Shown piece by piece: positions 28,699 to 38,781 of a stretch of DNA of 64,000 bases. The notes below the pieces were generated by a model, which saw only the letters and a program-made list of their open reading frames with translations, was not told the DNA's origin and searched no databases. The stretch spans positions 930,001-994,000 of the forward strand of contig NC_089467.1 of NCBI RefSeq assembly GCF_029203305.1, in the 5' to 3' direction. Each line of letters opens with the position of its first letter. Positions within the stretch are counted from its first letter, which is position 1. The translations under genes were made by a program, and so were the position numbers. This DNA is from Yamadazyma tenuis (lineage: Eukaryota; Ascomycota; Pichiomycetes; Serinales; Debaryomycetaceae).

Positions 28699-30543
28699 AT
28701 GTCAAATTCTCATATTGATGAGACCATAGATGACCATAAAGGAGACAAGAGCTTAGGCTACGATGGCCACCCTGTGATCAATGGGGGTGGCCCAACAACG
28801 TTGTCTCCCATGGTAGAAGCAATTGAAGATTCAGTATTACTGTTAGAAGAAAAGAGACTGCTTGTAACATCATCACCTTTGTCTCCTTACTCTTTAGTAT
28901 CACCCAAGCCGTTCACCAACTATTCTCCAATTACAGTGAATGATACACAATTCAAGATCTACTGTCTTACACAAGAGATTCTTGAAAGTGAAACCACCTA
29001 CTACAACCTGCTTGAAATCCTTTTGAAATATTATATCTTTCCCCTTAACAGCTTTTCCACCTGTGAAACTTCAACTGCTACCCCATTAAAGGTTATGAAT
29101 TCTGTAATCGAAGATATGCTTAAGTTACATCGGCCACTATACCTCTTTTATTCCCAGAAAAACCTCAATTTAACAACTATTGATTCTATTCTAGAAGAGA
29201 TTATGGGTAAAATTATGGTTATTGTCCGGAGCAGTTACCTATATACAGAGTATTCAAATATCTATGAAGATGTATTGGAAATTTCAAAAGATCCCAGGTC
29301 TGTTGAAATTACCACGTTTAATACCCTACTCGTGTGTTTGAATCGGTATCTTGAAGCCACCCAACCAGAAACAAAAAGACATGATCTTTCGTTTATTTCA
29401 CTCATCCAGAAACCCATTTCCAGGTTCGGGAAGTATAGGCTTTTCATTGAAACGCTTTTGAAACTAGTAAGAAGCCATAAACTTGAACCGGTTGTTTTGA
29501 ATACACTTAACCTTGTCAAAGAGAAGCTCGAAATTATCAATAATGAAACAATTTACGCCAAAGAGGAAGAGAGAACCAAAAGAATTGGTATTATTTGTGG
29601 AATTCAACTGGTATCATATTTTGGTAAACCTCTCCTTATTGGATCTTTGATGGGCTTTTGGATTGAGAAGGACAAGATCCGGTGCTCGACGTTAGCAGCC
29701 GTGTTATTCAAAAGCTATTTGATTTTGAGTGGGTTATCGTTTTCCAGTTGGTTCGGTAAGGTGAAATTTGTGATTCCCCTTGCCCAGTGTAAACTTATAG
29801 AAAATATCTTGGATTCTACAGGAGGTATTTTTTGTTGGTTTCCCCAAAGTTTTAAAATGATTTATGAAATTGGCAAATGTCAGTATGAAATAGTAATTGC
29901 GAATATCACCGAAAGTGAATATTCTACATGGTTATCTACTTTACAAACACTAGTCAACTTTGTGAATGGGCCCTATACCATGGACTTCTCCAACCTCAAT
30001 GATAACTGTGAATCCGTTGCATGTGTTCCAAAAAACACTAGTCCTTATAATATTTGGCCTGAAGCTGGAAATGCGATATACCAAAAGAGCTGCTACTACA
30101 ACCAGCCTATGACCGTGTCAATATGCAATTCAATTTTCCAACAGAACACTGCGGGGCCAAATCAAAAGTACTATGACCTCTACAAAGAGATGAGCAGGTC
30201 GGAGCGTGTGAGAGCGGAAAGGAGGATTGGCAATTTGTGGAGCCCAGAGCTTCCTCAAATTATGTTTTTGCCCAAAATAAGACATAAAAGTTTGACAAGC
30301 TTCAGGTTTTCGCCTAGCTGGAAGACAGCCATTGAAGAAGATTCAATAAAGAAGACTATCATGTTCAGAAGAAGTGAGTCCACTCCAAATATCAAACTCT
30401 TCGAACAGCTATGCGAAGAAGAGCCTGAGGCTTCAGAATTTGTGGTGACTGTGAAAACGCACATCAGTGGGGTTTCTAGAGGTTCGAGTATTAAATCGGC
30501 ACTTGCCGGGCTTGTTAAAACCCATTCAAAAAACACAAACTAG
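28699..30543 (+). CDS. Dbl-homology (RhoGEF)-like protein with probable PH domain
   Basis: 614 codons from ATG 28699. A DH domain spans about residues 84-285: LTQEILESETTYYNLLEIL matches the first conserved DH helix and FISLIQKPISRFGKYRLFIETLL matches the most conserved DH segment (Q-x-P-hydrophobic-x-R). A PH-like region follows (about 305-430, with PLLIGSLMGFW and a late Trp in EYSTWLSTLQ). The C-terminal ~130 residues are basic and Ser-rich. The family activates Rho-type GTPases in polarity, wall synthesis or mating. Fus2-like and other yeast GEF-related proteins are possible counterparts, but I cannot assign an orthologue. Confidence 0.72.
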   Translation: MSNSHIDETIDDHKGDKSLGYDGHPVINGGGPTTLSPMVEAIEDSVLLLEEKRLLVTSSPLSPYSLVSPKPFTNYSPITVNDTQFKIYCLTQEILESETTYYNLLEILLKYYIFPLNSFSTCETSTATPLKVMNSVIEDMLKLHRPLYLFYSQKNLNLTTIDSILEEIMGKIMVIVRSSYLYTEYSNIYEDVLEISKDPRSVEITTFNTLLVCLNRYLEATQPETKRHDLSFISLIQKPISRFGKYRLFIETLLKLVRSHKLEPVVLNTLNLVKEKLEIINNETIYAKEEERTKRIGIICGIQLVSYFGKPLLIGSLMGFWIEKDKIRCSTLAAVLFKSYLILSGLSFSSWFGKVKFVIPLAQCKLIENILDSTGGIFCWFPQSFKMIYEIGKCQYEIVIANITESEYSTWLSTLQTLVNFVNGPYTMDFSNLNDNCESVACVPKNTSPYNIWPEAGNAIYQKSCYYNQPMTVSICNSIFQQNTAGPNQKYYDLYKEMSRSERVRAERRIGNLWSPELPQIMFLPKIRHKSLTSFRFSPSWKTAIEEDSIKKTIMFRRSESTPNIKLFEQLCEEEPEASEFVVTVKTHISGVSRGSSIKSALAGLVKTHSKNTN

Positions 30544-30588
30544 AGATATAAGAATAAGGTTGTAATTTTATGTATTGTGCTAAAGATC

Positions 30589-30930
30589 TCAGTTGGTAAT
30601 GGCATCTGGGCCCATTGAATCATTATGAGAGTTGAACTTTCTATTGTTAATGGAGGCATTCAGCTTGTCACTACCTTCGAGTACAATTTTTTTGATCACT
30701 TCGTCAGTGTTTTTGGTGCCGAATTCGTTTTCCAACTCGGTCTTAGATGCTTGAAGTAATTGACCTTCTACCCCACCTTGTCTATTGGTGAATACTTGGA
30801 AAACTGAAATCACATCTACCAAAGGGATGGAGGAATCCTCTCTGAACTTATCTAGGGCTTCACGGTCTTCGACGAATACCACGAAATCATTTTCTTCACC
30901 TTTGTAGAATATCTTATGAGGACTAACCAT
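30589..30930 (-). CDS. RTC3: Rtc3-like protein with SBDS N-terminal domain
   Basis: 113 codons, essentially one domain. It resembles S. cerevisiae Rtc3/Yhr087w, a small stress-induced protein with the fold of the Shwachman-Bodian-Diamond (SBDS/Sdo1) N-terminal domain and a proposed role in RNA metabolism. Visible family segments are HKIFYKGEENDFVVFVED, IPLVDVISVFQVFTNRQGG and ASKTELENEFGTKNTDEVI. It is convergent with the RhoGEF-like gene. A TATAAATA word on the minus strand near 30975 lies about 45 bp upstream of the ATG. Confidence 0.88.
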   Translation of the reverse strand: MVSPHKIFYKGEENDFVVFVEDREALDKFREDSSIPLVDVISVFQVFTNRQGGVEGQLLQASKTELENEFGTKNTDEVIKKIVLEGSDKLNASINNRKFNSHNDSMGPDAITN

Positions 30931-31547
30931 TTTTATGTTATGATTTTTAATCTAATAAAGTGGAGTCGCTGCTGTATTTATAGGGTGATCTTCGTAGCAA
31001 GGTTGCTGCAACTTTTCAACTTCAGATTACCTAATCGGTGCACCACAGAATTCGCAAGAACAAATTGGTGACAGTGTGAACAGACAAAAGCAACTGCAAC
31101 TGTTGTCAACTTCCCAAATGGTGCATACATTCCCTTAATATGTCCACTAGTCACGTCTCTGTTGGCTGATGGTGGTATTACATCATAGAATGGGATTGGT
31201 GTCTTAGCTGAAAAGTTGACCAGACAATTTGCTACCAGCAGTCCAGAATCAATCACGACTCTGGTGATTATTTTGCCAACCAGTGGTCTTCCAAGGCAGT
31301 TGTGGCTGGTTCTATGACTACAAGTATCTGGGGTTTAGAATTTTATTTTTCTGAACTAACTTTTAGCTTAGATGCAAATATTTACCACAATCAAAAGCAT
31401 GAGAAAAAAGTACCTATGCGCTAAATAATAGTACTTCCAGAACTTTTCTTAAATCTTTCTTTCTGTATCTATTACGAAGCATCTAACTTAGAATAGGGTT
31501 TCCCTAATACAGCTCGGTAAACGATGCCAACTTAAAATTTAGTAATT
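30931..31547. other. RTC3 upstream region with an unexplained open frame
   Basis: About 617 bp between RTC3 and the tRNA. On the minus strand a frame is open from about 31335 to 30978 with no ATG near its 5' end. It includes phrases such as TPIPFYDVIPPS and FVCSHCHQF. The composition looks partly coding-like, but I recognise no family. It could be a spliced small gene, a relic, or chance inside the RTC3 promoter. Confidence 0.3.
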
Positions 31548-31631
31548 GGAGGGTTGGCCGAGTGGTCTAAGGCGGCAGACTTAAGATCTGTTGGAGGGTT
31601 CTCCGCGCGAGTTCGAACCTCGCATCCTTCA
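31548..31631 (+). tRNA. tRNA-Leu (anticodon UAA)
   Basis: Class II tRNA. The acceptor arm GGAGGGU pairs with AUCCUUC (two G-U pairs). The anticodon stem GCAGA/UCUGU encloses the loop CUUAAGA with anticodon UAA. A long variable arm (around GGAGGGUUCUCC) and a T arm GCGAG-UUCGAAC-CUCGC are present. The discriminator A is at 31631 and CCA is not encoded. There is no intron. It reads UUA leucine codons and is not the unusual Ser-CAG tRNA of the clade. Confidence 0.95.
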
Positions 31632-31634
31632 TTA

Positions 31635-31642
31635 TTTTTTTT
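31635..31642 (+). terminator. RNA polymerase III terminator
   Basis: A run of eight T residues starts four bases after the tRNA-Leu discriminator base. Confidence 0.85.
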
Positions 31643-32121
31643 CTTGATGTCACAAAAGTAGTGCGCGGGTTACACGGCTGAGGCGGTCCAGATCCGGAAC
31701 ACGTCGGTTATTGCTCAATCGGCCGGCAGCAATTATGATTGTTTGAAATAACTCTTTAGTAGATGAACAGCACAGAACGATAGAGCTGGGTAGATATCAA
31801 TATGGGAGGACACCCAGAGACTCAAGGCCGATTTGTTTGATGAAACTACCACTGGTGAGAGTCGAGAAAGCCCGGTTTTCGTTTGAGATGAGAGGGGTCG
31901 GTATCGGCATGCGCATATGACGGTAATAAACTAAATCACCCTTTTTTACGGCCGTTAGTCCTGTACTGGTTCAGGTCGAATTTTGTTTGAGATTGGTGAC
32001 GTCGGTTGCAAAATCATATCGGCATGTGCTGCTGACGGTAATAAAGCATACTGATATTTTTAGCCGTGTCGAGTATATTTAGTTGTGAAAGTCCCATCAA
32101 TCTAAGCTTTTCATTATAATA
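31643..32121. promoter_or_regulatory. Transporter promoter with duplicated CGG-rich block
   Basis: About 480 bp upstream of the DHA1 transporter. Two imperfect copies of a block occur. GTTTGAGAT is at 31881-31889 and 31985-31993. The 29-base element beginning TATCGGCATG and ending TGACGGTAATAAA is at 31902-31930 and 32017-32045. The copies include several CGG triplets, the usual half-site of Zn2Cys6 regulators. A palindrome ACGGCCGT (31948-31955) sits between them. A TATATTTAG word near 32075 is a possible TATA element. A GTGCGCG word lies at 31671-31677. Confidence 0.6.
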
Positions 32122-33783
32122 ATGGTTTCCGAAGTTGATAATAATTCTGATAACAGCACCGAACCAAAGACATATCTTGAAAGAAGCAGAAGCCTCGAAA
32201 GTAATGAGGGGGTTCAACGGATTATAAGTAACCTTTCTCAGAAAGCTGGTACCTTAGGTGAACTTGAAGAAGGTTACGATTTACAAAAGATCCACACGCA
32301 TGCCAAACCAGGATCAGATGTGCACAAGGAAGATGAATGGCAATATCCTATTGATGAAGATACAAACTTGAGACTTGTGGTGTTCTTGGATGGTGACAAA
32401 CAAAATCCAAAGAACTTTTCTCTGGGTAGGAAGTGGTTGTACACGGCTCTCCTTGGGTTTGTGTGTTTTGTGGTTGCTCTTGGGTCTGCTATTGTGACCG
32501 GTGATATGGATAGACCAAGAGATTATTTTGGTGTCAGTGAAGAGGTGATCATTTTAGCCTCTGTCACTACTTTCGTTATTGGGTTTGGGGTTGGTCCTCT
32601 TTTGTTTGCACCTTTATCTGAAGAATTGGGCAGACAACCTATATACATGGTCACTTTGGGGCTCTCACTTATTTTCATTATCCCCTGTGGTCTTGCTAAA
32701 AACATTGGTACTTTGTTGGTGTGTCGATTAATTGACGGAACCCTTTTCTCCGCTCCAATGTGTTTGATTGGAGGTTCGTTGGCAGATTTATTCGAAGGTG
32801 ATCAAAGAGGTGTGGCTATGGCCATCTTCTCTGCTGCACCATTTATGGGTCCTGTCATGGGTCCAATCTTTGGGGGATTATTGGCTGACAATGCTTCTAC
32901 TTGGAGATGGGTCTACTGGACCTTTTTGATTATTGCCGGTTTCATGTATGTTATATTCATGGCAATTGTCCCTGAAACTCATGGGGCAACCATTTTGAAG
33001 AGGAGAGCTGCTAAGTTAAGAAAACTCACCGGTGACGACAAGTACTACACGATAGCCCAATTGAAGCCTCGTACCTTTAAGGAGGTGGCTAAGCAGTCTC
33101 TTTTGAGACCATTTATTTTGTTGTCGGAGTTCATTGTGTTCTTGGTCACCATTTACATGGCAATCAACTATGGATTATTGTACATGTTTTTCTTTGCAAT
33201 CCCAGTGGTGTATCAGGAAGGTAAAGGATGGTCCGCTTCAAAAACAGGAATTATGTTTATTCCCATTGGTGTTGGAGTTCTTTGCTCAACTGGGGCAGCC
33301 ATCTATATCAACAAGGACTATAACAGAAGGGCTCAAAAGTATAGAGATAGAGGTGAGATCCCTCCTCCCGAATTACGGTTGATTCCTATGATGTTCTCAT
33401 GTTGGTTGGTTCCAATTGGATTATTCATTTTTGCATGGAGTTCATACCCTACAATTTCTTGGGCCGGTCCATGCTTCTCAGGATTTGCGACCGGCTTTGG
33501 ATTCACCACTTTGTATAATCCCGCTAATAATTACATTGTGGATTCCTATCAGCATTACGCCGCCAGTGCATTGGCTGCGAAAACTTTTGTGAGATCGATA
33601 TGGGGTGCCGCAGTCCCATTATTCACCATTCAAATGTATCACAAATTGGGATACCAATGGGCTACTTCATTGATGGCCTTCATTTCCTTGGCATGTTGTA
33701 TCATTCCATTTTTATTCTTTTACTTTGGTGCCAGAATCCGTGCCTTCTCGAGATATGCTTATTCTCCTGAAAAGGATCAATAG
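32122..33783 (+). CDS. MFS transporter, DHA1 drug/polyamine:H+ antiporter type
   Basis: 553 codons. A polar cytoplasmic N terminus (about 1-105) precedes about 12 hydrophobic segments in two groups of six around a charged central loop (about residues 290-330). Major facilitator motifs are visible: [12 protein letters not shown] between helices 2 and 3 (motif A variant), [24 protein letters not shown], and the antiporter-type [10 protein letters not shown] (motif C). Fungal DHA1 relatives (Tpo, Flu1, Nag3/Nag4-like) export drugs, polyamines or other toxic compounds at the plasma membrane. The exact substrate cannot be told. The duplicated upstream CGG-rich block suggests induction by a zinc-cluster regulator. 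Confidence 0.9.
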   Translation: MVSEVDNNSDNSTEPKTYLERSRSLESNEGVQRIISNLSQKAGTLGELEEGYDLQKIHTHAKPGSDVHKEDEWQYPIDEDTNLRLVVFLDGDKQNPKNFSLGRKWLYTALLGFVCFVVALGSAIVTGDMDRPRDYFGVSEEVIILASVTTFVIGFGVGPLLFAPLSEELGRQPIYMVTLGLSLIFIIPCGLAKNIGTLLVCRLIDGTLFSAPMCLIGGSLADLFEGDQRGVAMAIFSAAPFMGPVMGPIFGGLLADNASTWRWVYWTFLIIAGFMYVIFMAIVPETHGATILKRRAAKLRKLTGDDKYYTIAQLKPRTFKEVAKQSLLRPFILLSEFIVFLVTIYMAINYGLLYMFFFAIPVVYQEGKGWSASKTGIMFIPIGVGVLCSTGAAIYINKDYNRRAQKYRDRGEIPPPELRLIPMMFSCWLVPIGLFIFAWSSYPTISWAGPCFSGFATGFGFTTLYNPANNYIVDSYQHYAASALAAKTFVRSIWGAAVPLFTIQMYHKLGYQWATSLMAFISLACCIIPFLFFYFGARIRAFSRYAYSPEKDQ

Positions 33784-33830
33784 ATAGAGAAAATACCTTA
33801 AACTAGTCTAATATATTAAATTTGTATGAA

Positions 33831-35984
33831 TTATTTCTTAGTTTTACCATCTGGAATGGTGAACAATTGAGGGGTTTGGGACGTTCCGAAAGGCTTGTCG
33901 ACTCTGTAGTAACCCTTTCTTTCAAACTGAAGAATATCACCTTCCTTTAATTTGCGCAAGTTGAGATCAGCATAAGCATCGGAGTGGAATTCGGTTTCTG
34001 GAGTAAGGAAGTTTTCAAAGTTGTCTCCTTCTTCGAGTTTATCCTTGGTGATTAAGTGATCGAAATCAGTCAAGTCCACAAGTACCTTATCGTCAGTGTC
34101 AGCTAACCAAGTAAGCTTCTTTGAGGTTTTACGGAAATCACCTTCTAAATGAAGTTTGGCTTCAACCGATTTGACTATGTCACCTTCCTTGGTAATCGAG
34201 TTGATGATGACATTACCCCAGTCCATAAATGTGATTTCTTCACCTTCAGCCAAGGTCTTGGCGTCTTCTTGCTCAAGCAAAACATGCTTGTAGTAGATGA
34301 CTGGCTTCACACCTACATCTGGGTTCTTCTTGTGCTTAGGCTTTTCTTCCGTCTTTGGCTCTTCTGGACCATCCACCAAGGTCACCTTTACAACATCTTT
34401 GGCAGAAATTGCAGTAAATCTTGGAGCGATAGGATCAATGATCTTTTTGTTAAGACTCCAAATAGAAGACCAGTCTAAGTTGATAATATTCTTAGATGGA
34501 CCTTGGGAAATAACAAAGTTTCTCAATCCTTCAACAGTCATACCTCTTCTCCTCACACCTCTTACAGTTGGGAATCGAGGATCATCCCAGTTGCCCACGT
34601 ACTTCTTGTCGACAAACCATTGTAACTTTCTCTTGGACAACAAGGTACGGACAAAGTTCACTCTACCGAAATCCCAAATATGGACCTTACGAAGGTGTAA
34701 GGCATTAAGCATCCAATCATATTGAGGATTACGGTCTCTGTATTCAATAGTTCTCAAACAGTGAGTAACACCTTCGAGAGCATCCACCACAGGAACACAG
34801 AAATCGTAGGTTGGGTACATCTTCCAAGCATCCTTGGTTCTGTGATGAGGAGTCAAGTTACATCTGTAGATGACTGGATCTCTCAAAGCTTTGTTAGGGT
34901 TTTGATAGTCAATCTTGGCCCTGACACAGTTCTTCAAACCTTCTTCAGTACCGTTCTTCATTTCTTCGGTGAATATTTTCAAATTTTCTTCCACGGTTCT
35001 GGCTCTCCTGGCTGACGCATCACCAACCATTCTTTCTTCTCTCATCTTTTCCAATGGAGTGTCATCGCAGTAAGCTTTGCCTTCTTTGATCATCTGCACG
35101 GCCAACTCATACATCTTGTCGAAGTAGTCAGACGAATAAGTGATTAGATCTGCTTTAATTCCCAACAATTCCAAATCTTCAATGATGGAGTCTTGGAACT
35201 CTTCCTTTTCTTTGGAAGGATTTGTATCATCAAATCTGACAATCAACTTTCCTTTGTAAGCGTGAGCAAAGTACTCGTTTAAAATGGCAGCTTTGGCATG
35301 TCCGATGTGTAAGTATCCAGAAGGTTCTGGTGGGAATCTGGTGACGACCTTACCAATTTCAGCATCTGGCAAGTTGATTTCAAAGTTGGCTTTATGGGTC
35401 TCTTTCTTTCCATTGCTGGAAGCGGCTTTGGCAGACTTCCTTAATTCATTAACGGATTTGGTAACCATTTCCACAGACTTTTCAAACAGTTCGTTGGCAC
35501 CAGCAATAAAGTTATACCATCTGGTGACGTTGACGTAAACCCCACTTTTAAGGATAGAGCCCATCAAAGCATTGGCTCTCAAGACACCCCAAACCGCTAC
35601 ATCTCCCAACGACAAGGCGTATCCGGTGATGTAACTTCTGAAGTTCAAGTGAGCATCCAACTTTTCCAAATCGACTGCTAATTCTTTGAAGTTCTTGACA
35701 GTCAACTTCTCCAAGGCAATCTTGAGCCATTTTTGCGATCCTTCCTTGTCTTGGAAAACCAAAGGAAACTTGTCGGCGAGTCCATTTAAGATGGCAAGTT
35801 GTCCAACGAGAATCTTCCCGTCGTTAGTCAACTTAACGGAGTCACCTTCAATGTCTTTCTCATCGATAAATTCAAAGTTGATAGACTCATCTGAAGACGA
35901 GGCGTTGACCAAGTTGGCAGCAATTACGGAGGAGTACGCAACGGCTGGAGCTTTCGCAGCAATAGTTAACGTTGTGGTAGACAT
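33831..35984 (-). CDS. GUS1: Glutamyl-tRNA synthetase, cytosolic
   Basis: 717 codons from ATG 35984. It charges tRNA-Glu with glutamate in the cytosol. An N-terminal GST-like domain (about 1-185) corresponds to the part that in S. cerevisiae binds Arc1. The class I catalytic domain follows, with RFPPEPSGYLHIGHAKAA (HIGH motif, about 225) and LLSKRKLQW (KMSKS-type motif, about 448). It ends in the beta-barrel anticodon-binding domain of the GlnRS-like eukaryotic type. The gene is convergent with the transporter and divergent from the RMD8-like gene. Confidence 0.97.
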   Translation of the reverse strand: MSTTTLTIAAKAPAVAYSSVIAANLVNASSSDESINFEFIDEKDIEGDSVKLTNDGKILVGQLAILNGLADKFPLVFQDKEGSQKWLKIALEKLTVKNFKELAVDLEKLDAHLNFRSYITGYALSLGDVAVWGVLRANALMGSILKSGVYVNVTRWYNFIAGANELFEKSVEMVTKSVNELRKSAKAASSNGKKETHKANFEINLPDAEIGKVVTRFPPEPSGYLHIGHAKAAILNEYFAHAYKGKLIVRFDDTNPSKEKEEFQDSIIEDLELLGIKADLITYSSDYFDKMYELAVQMIKEGKAYCDDTPLEKMREERMVGDASARRARTVEENLKIFTEEMKNGTEEGLKNCVRAKIDYQNPNKALRDPVIYRCNLTPHHRTKDAWKMYPTYDFCVPVVDALEGVTHCLRTIEYRDRNPQYDWMLNALHLRKVHIWDFGRVNFVRTLLSKRKLQWFVDKKYVGNWDDPRFPTVRGVRRRGMTVEGLRNFVISQGPSKNIINLDWSSIWSLNKKIIDPIAPRFTAISAKDVVKVTLVDGPEEPKTEEKPKHKKNPDVGVKPVIYYKHVLLEQEDAKTLAEGEEITFMDWGNVIINSITKEGDIVKSVEAKLHLEGDFRKTSKKLTWLADTDDKVLVDLTDFDHLITKDKLEEGDNFENFLTPETEFHSDAYADLNLRKLKEGDILQFERKGYYRVDKPFGTSQTPQLFTIPDGKTKK

Positions 35985-36016
35985 TATCAATGGTGTATAG
36001 CACTCTCACTGTAAAG

Positions 36017-36068
36017 GAATGAAAATTTTTTGGTGAGTGATTTCGTTCCCTTAACCAAATTGTGCGCG
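36017..36068. promoter_or_regulatory. GUS1/RMD8-like divergent promoter words
   Basis: The short divergent region holds TGAAAATTTTTT (about 36020-36031, an RRPE-like word) and GTGCGCG at 36062-36068, which lies 39-45 bp upstream of the ATG at 36107. Assigned by eye. Confidence 0.35.
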
Positions 36069-36106
36069 ACAATTTCTACTCTTGGTTAGTGCAGCAGCAT
36101 ATACAT

Positions 36107-37876
36107 ATGAGCAGCTCATCGTCGAGGCGATCAGGGTCGCCTAGATCTACTGTACCCTTGCAAAAGCCAACAGCTAAACGTTCTCCTTCGATTTTGGTTA
36201 CCGATGCAAGAACCAATTTGCTGAACGGTGCAAGAGCTCCTTTTGCAGGCCAAAACTATAAACGACAACAGCAACTCCAACAATCACAAAAACCCATATC
36301 ATCTATATCGTTAAGAAAGCGTCTTTTGACAAGGCCAACTCGATATGCTGATATCTCTGTCGACAAGTTGTTGAGCAACTCAAGCGACATTCCTTCGGGG
36401 CAAAGCAGGTTTCCATTAAGTCCTAGTATGCCTACATCTCCAAATATGAACTACAGTAACTCCAACCACAGTTCTCCACCACCTAGTTTAAGACTTTCGG
36501 GGAGTACTGTCGATAGAAGAGCAGGTAAGGGGCTGGCATTACCTTCTAGGACTTCCAAAACTTCCCAGAAATTGGTGTTGATTCCTGATGAATCCATTGA
36601 CCATACTATGGTTCCGTCAAGGGGAGCCTCGGCTGACTTCCCCCAAATACTGAGGTCTCGTGCTGAGTTAATGCCCAAAGACCGACGTGCCCAAGAATTT
36701 AGCAGAATGACAGCTTACTTCATCTGTGAACAGTTTGACTTAGAAGTGGTTTCTGACTTTCTTAGTGATAAACATGAAGTGAAACCTCGTCTTTATGACG
36801 AAGCATTATACATTCCATATGCTTTGCCACTTCTACCAGGAAGTGATGGGTTCAGAGTCAAATCGAATAATTCAGCAAAGTTGTTGCCTAACCAGCAATA
36901 CATGGAGAAGTTGATTAACAAAAGTGAAAGAGCTGATTACTTGTATGAATACTATTCAGGCGTGGAAACCCCCGAAGACGCCAATAACTACTCCATGGAT
37001 CCTGAGGTAGAAAATGACAGCACTCCGTTCGATCCCTCTGAACCTCAGTTTTTTGCACCCAGTGACCCAGGTGAGGAAGGTGGCGAATCGGAAAGTTCTC
37101 CACCCCCTAATCGGGAGTCCCTTATTAGTAAAAGGGACACCAATGATGAATCTATTCATGACTTTTCCAAGCACCATGGTGAAATGTTCGTTTTCGAGTA
37201 TGGGATTGTGGTATTTTGGAATTTTTCAGAAACTCATGAAAAGAACATTTTGGCTGATCTTTCCTTCGCATACAACGAGTCAGTCCCATTAATGATCAAC
37301 CCAATAAAAGAGCAGGATATTGAAACAGAAGAATTTCACTTCGATTATGATGAAAATGTCCACCGTCCCAGAATCTATAATGATATGATTACCTTAAGAT
37401 CTGCAGACCATTTGATTAAATTGACGATGTCTCACGCCATTGCTCAGCTGACTAAACTAGGATTGTTCGAAAGTCGCATGATCAATGTTTTGCAACTGAT
37501 CTCTAGGTTACCTAAAAAACTAGCATTAACAGGAGAATTGGGATTAAGCAGGGGTCAATTGTTGAAAAAGTCGGGAAAGCTATTCAAATTGAGATCGGAC
37601 GTCAATTTATCAAGTTCAATTCTCGATACCCCTAATTTCTTCTGGTCCTTGGAACCAGCTTTGCATCCGTTGTATAACGCCGTCAGAGACTACCTTGAAA
37701 TTGACCAAAGAGTTCAGGTGATTAACGAGAGATGTAAAGTATTCCTAGAGTTCCTGGATATCGTCAATGATAGTATTAATGAGAAGAGTACCAGTCGAAT
37801 CACGTTGATGTTTATCATTATTATATTTTTGAGCTTACTGGTAAGCATATTCGAATTTTTCTTAGAGATCCTATAA
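36107..37876 (+). CDS. RMD8: DUF155 (RMND1/Rmd8-type) membrane protein
   Basis: 589 codons from ATG 36107. The first ~185 residues are Ser/Pro-rich and probably disordered. The DUF155 domain starts at RMTAYFICEQFDLEVVSDFL (about 205) and includes GEMFVFEYGIVVFWNF and the long helical C-terminal half (DHLIKLTMSHAIAQLTKLGLFE). A single hydrophobic segment close to the C terminus (about 565-588) anchors the protein. In S. cerevisiae Rmd1, Rmd8 and Ydr282c share this domain. The length and long N terminus favour Rmd8, whose function is poorly defined. An acidic insertion splits the domain at about 300-350. Confidence 0.82.
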   Translation: MSSSSSRRSGSPRSTVPLQKPTAKRSPSILVTDARTNLLNGARAPFAGQNYKRQQQLQQSQKPISSISLRKRLLTRPTRYADISVDKLLSNSSDIPSGQSRFPLSPSMPTSPNMNYSNSNHSSPPPSLRLSGSTVDRRAGKGLALPSRTSKTSQKLVLIPDESIDHTMVPSRGASADFPQILRSRAELMPKDRRAQEFSRMTAYFICEQFDLEVVSDFLSDKHEVKPRLYDEALYIPYALPLLPGSDGFRVKSNNSAKLLPNQQYMEKLINKSERADYLYEYYSGVETPEDANNYSMDPEVENDSTPFDPSEPQFFAPSDPGEEGGESESSPPPNRESLISKRDTNDESIHDFSKHHGEMFVFEYGIVVFWNFSETHEKNILADLSFAYNESVPLMINPIKEQDIETEEFHFDYDENVHRPRIYNDMITLRSADHLIKLTMSHAIAQLTKLGLFESRMINVLQLISRLPKKLALTGELGLSRGQLLKKSGKLFKLRSDVNLSSSILDTPNFFWSLEPALHPLYNAVRDYLEIDQRVQVINERCKVFLEFLDIVNDSINEKSTSRITLMFIIIIFLSLLVSIFEFFLEIL

Positions 37877-38056
37877 CCTGCCGAAAAACGTATCATGCAT
37901 CATTCAATCCTTGAACTACCCTGTTGGTGCTGGGGTCTCTCGTACAGTTAGTGCAACGTACATATAATTAATTTCCTCAGTATACCCTATCGGTTATATA
38001 GTCGCATAAATGCATTTGATTCGCATCAGAAGTTTTTGCAACCAATCTAAAAAACA

Positions 38057-38734
38057 ATGGCAGTGGGAGTGAGAGAAAAGAACGGAAGATTTTCAAGTCA
38101 GACGAAGGCAAGTTTGGAAGAACAGAATACGCTTGTAGGGCATAACCAACACCAACCTGTTAAAAAGAATTGCCCACTTATTGGTTTCCATGTGAGAGAT
38201 TCTAATAATCAATGGGTTAAACGTAAACTACCTTCAAGCACTACATTCAATATTGTGTTTTCGAGTCAGCCAACCTTCTGTGTCAGGACGGTAATAGGAA
38301 AGCCATCACATATTGTCAAGGAATCAACACCCAAACAAGCTGCTTCCGCCAGCAAGGACGCAGCAGAGGGCAAGTATTCTATTAGTGAGTTTGACGATAA
38401 TATTGATCCCAGATTTCAATACTTTGCATATCACTACGAACATCATGCTCAGTACATTATCCGCTGTGATCACGGATGCTTTCACCTTCGAAGCTTGAGG
38501 TTCAAAACAAGACAGAATGCTGAGAAGTTCTTCAATAACTTACTTCAAAACGATATTAATTTGACTCCTCGCTTGATCAAACCTGGAGATCGCTTCCAAG
38601 TGACTTTGGGAGAGTTACAAACCTGGTTGTCGAATCCTAGTATGCAATTCCTATGGACAAAGGTATCCCTTGATTTGATCGAAGATACTTATAATAGCAA
38701 TGGATCAAGTACTCCAGATGACAAATGCATATAA
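38057..38734 (+). CDS. Protein of unknown function, 225 codons
   Basis: I do not recognise this protein. It starts at ATG 38057 after an A-rich leader and reads without breaks. The N-terminal ~40 residues are polar. It then has CPLIGFHVRDSNNQWVKRKL, an Ala/Lys-rich linker (about 95-115), and a more ordered C-terminal half rich in aromatics (FQYFAYHYEHHAQYIIRCDHGCFHL, about 130-155) ending in LGELQTWLSNPSMQFLW. The H-x-Q and C-D-H-G-C words could suggest metal binding, but this is weak. It is 64 bp upstream of SWT1 on the same strand. Confidence 0.65.
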   Translation: MAVGVREKNGRFSSQTKASLEEQNTLVGHNQHQPVKKNCPLIGFHVRDSNNQWVKRKLPSSTTFNIVFSSQPTFCVRTVIGKPSHIVKESTPKQAASASKDAAEGKYSISEFDDNIDPRFQYFAYHYEHHAQYIIRCDHGCFHLRSLRFKTRQNAEKFFNNLLQNDINLTPRLIKPGDRFQVTLGELQTWLSNPSMQFLWTKVSLDLIEDTYNSNGSSTPDDKCI

Positions 38735-38781
38735 GTAAGTGATAATATTGATGAAGAAATATAAATGTATGTATTTTGAAA

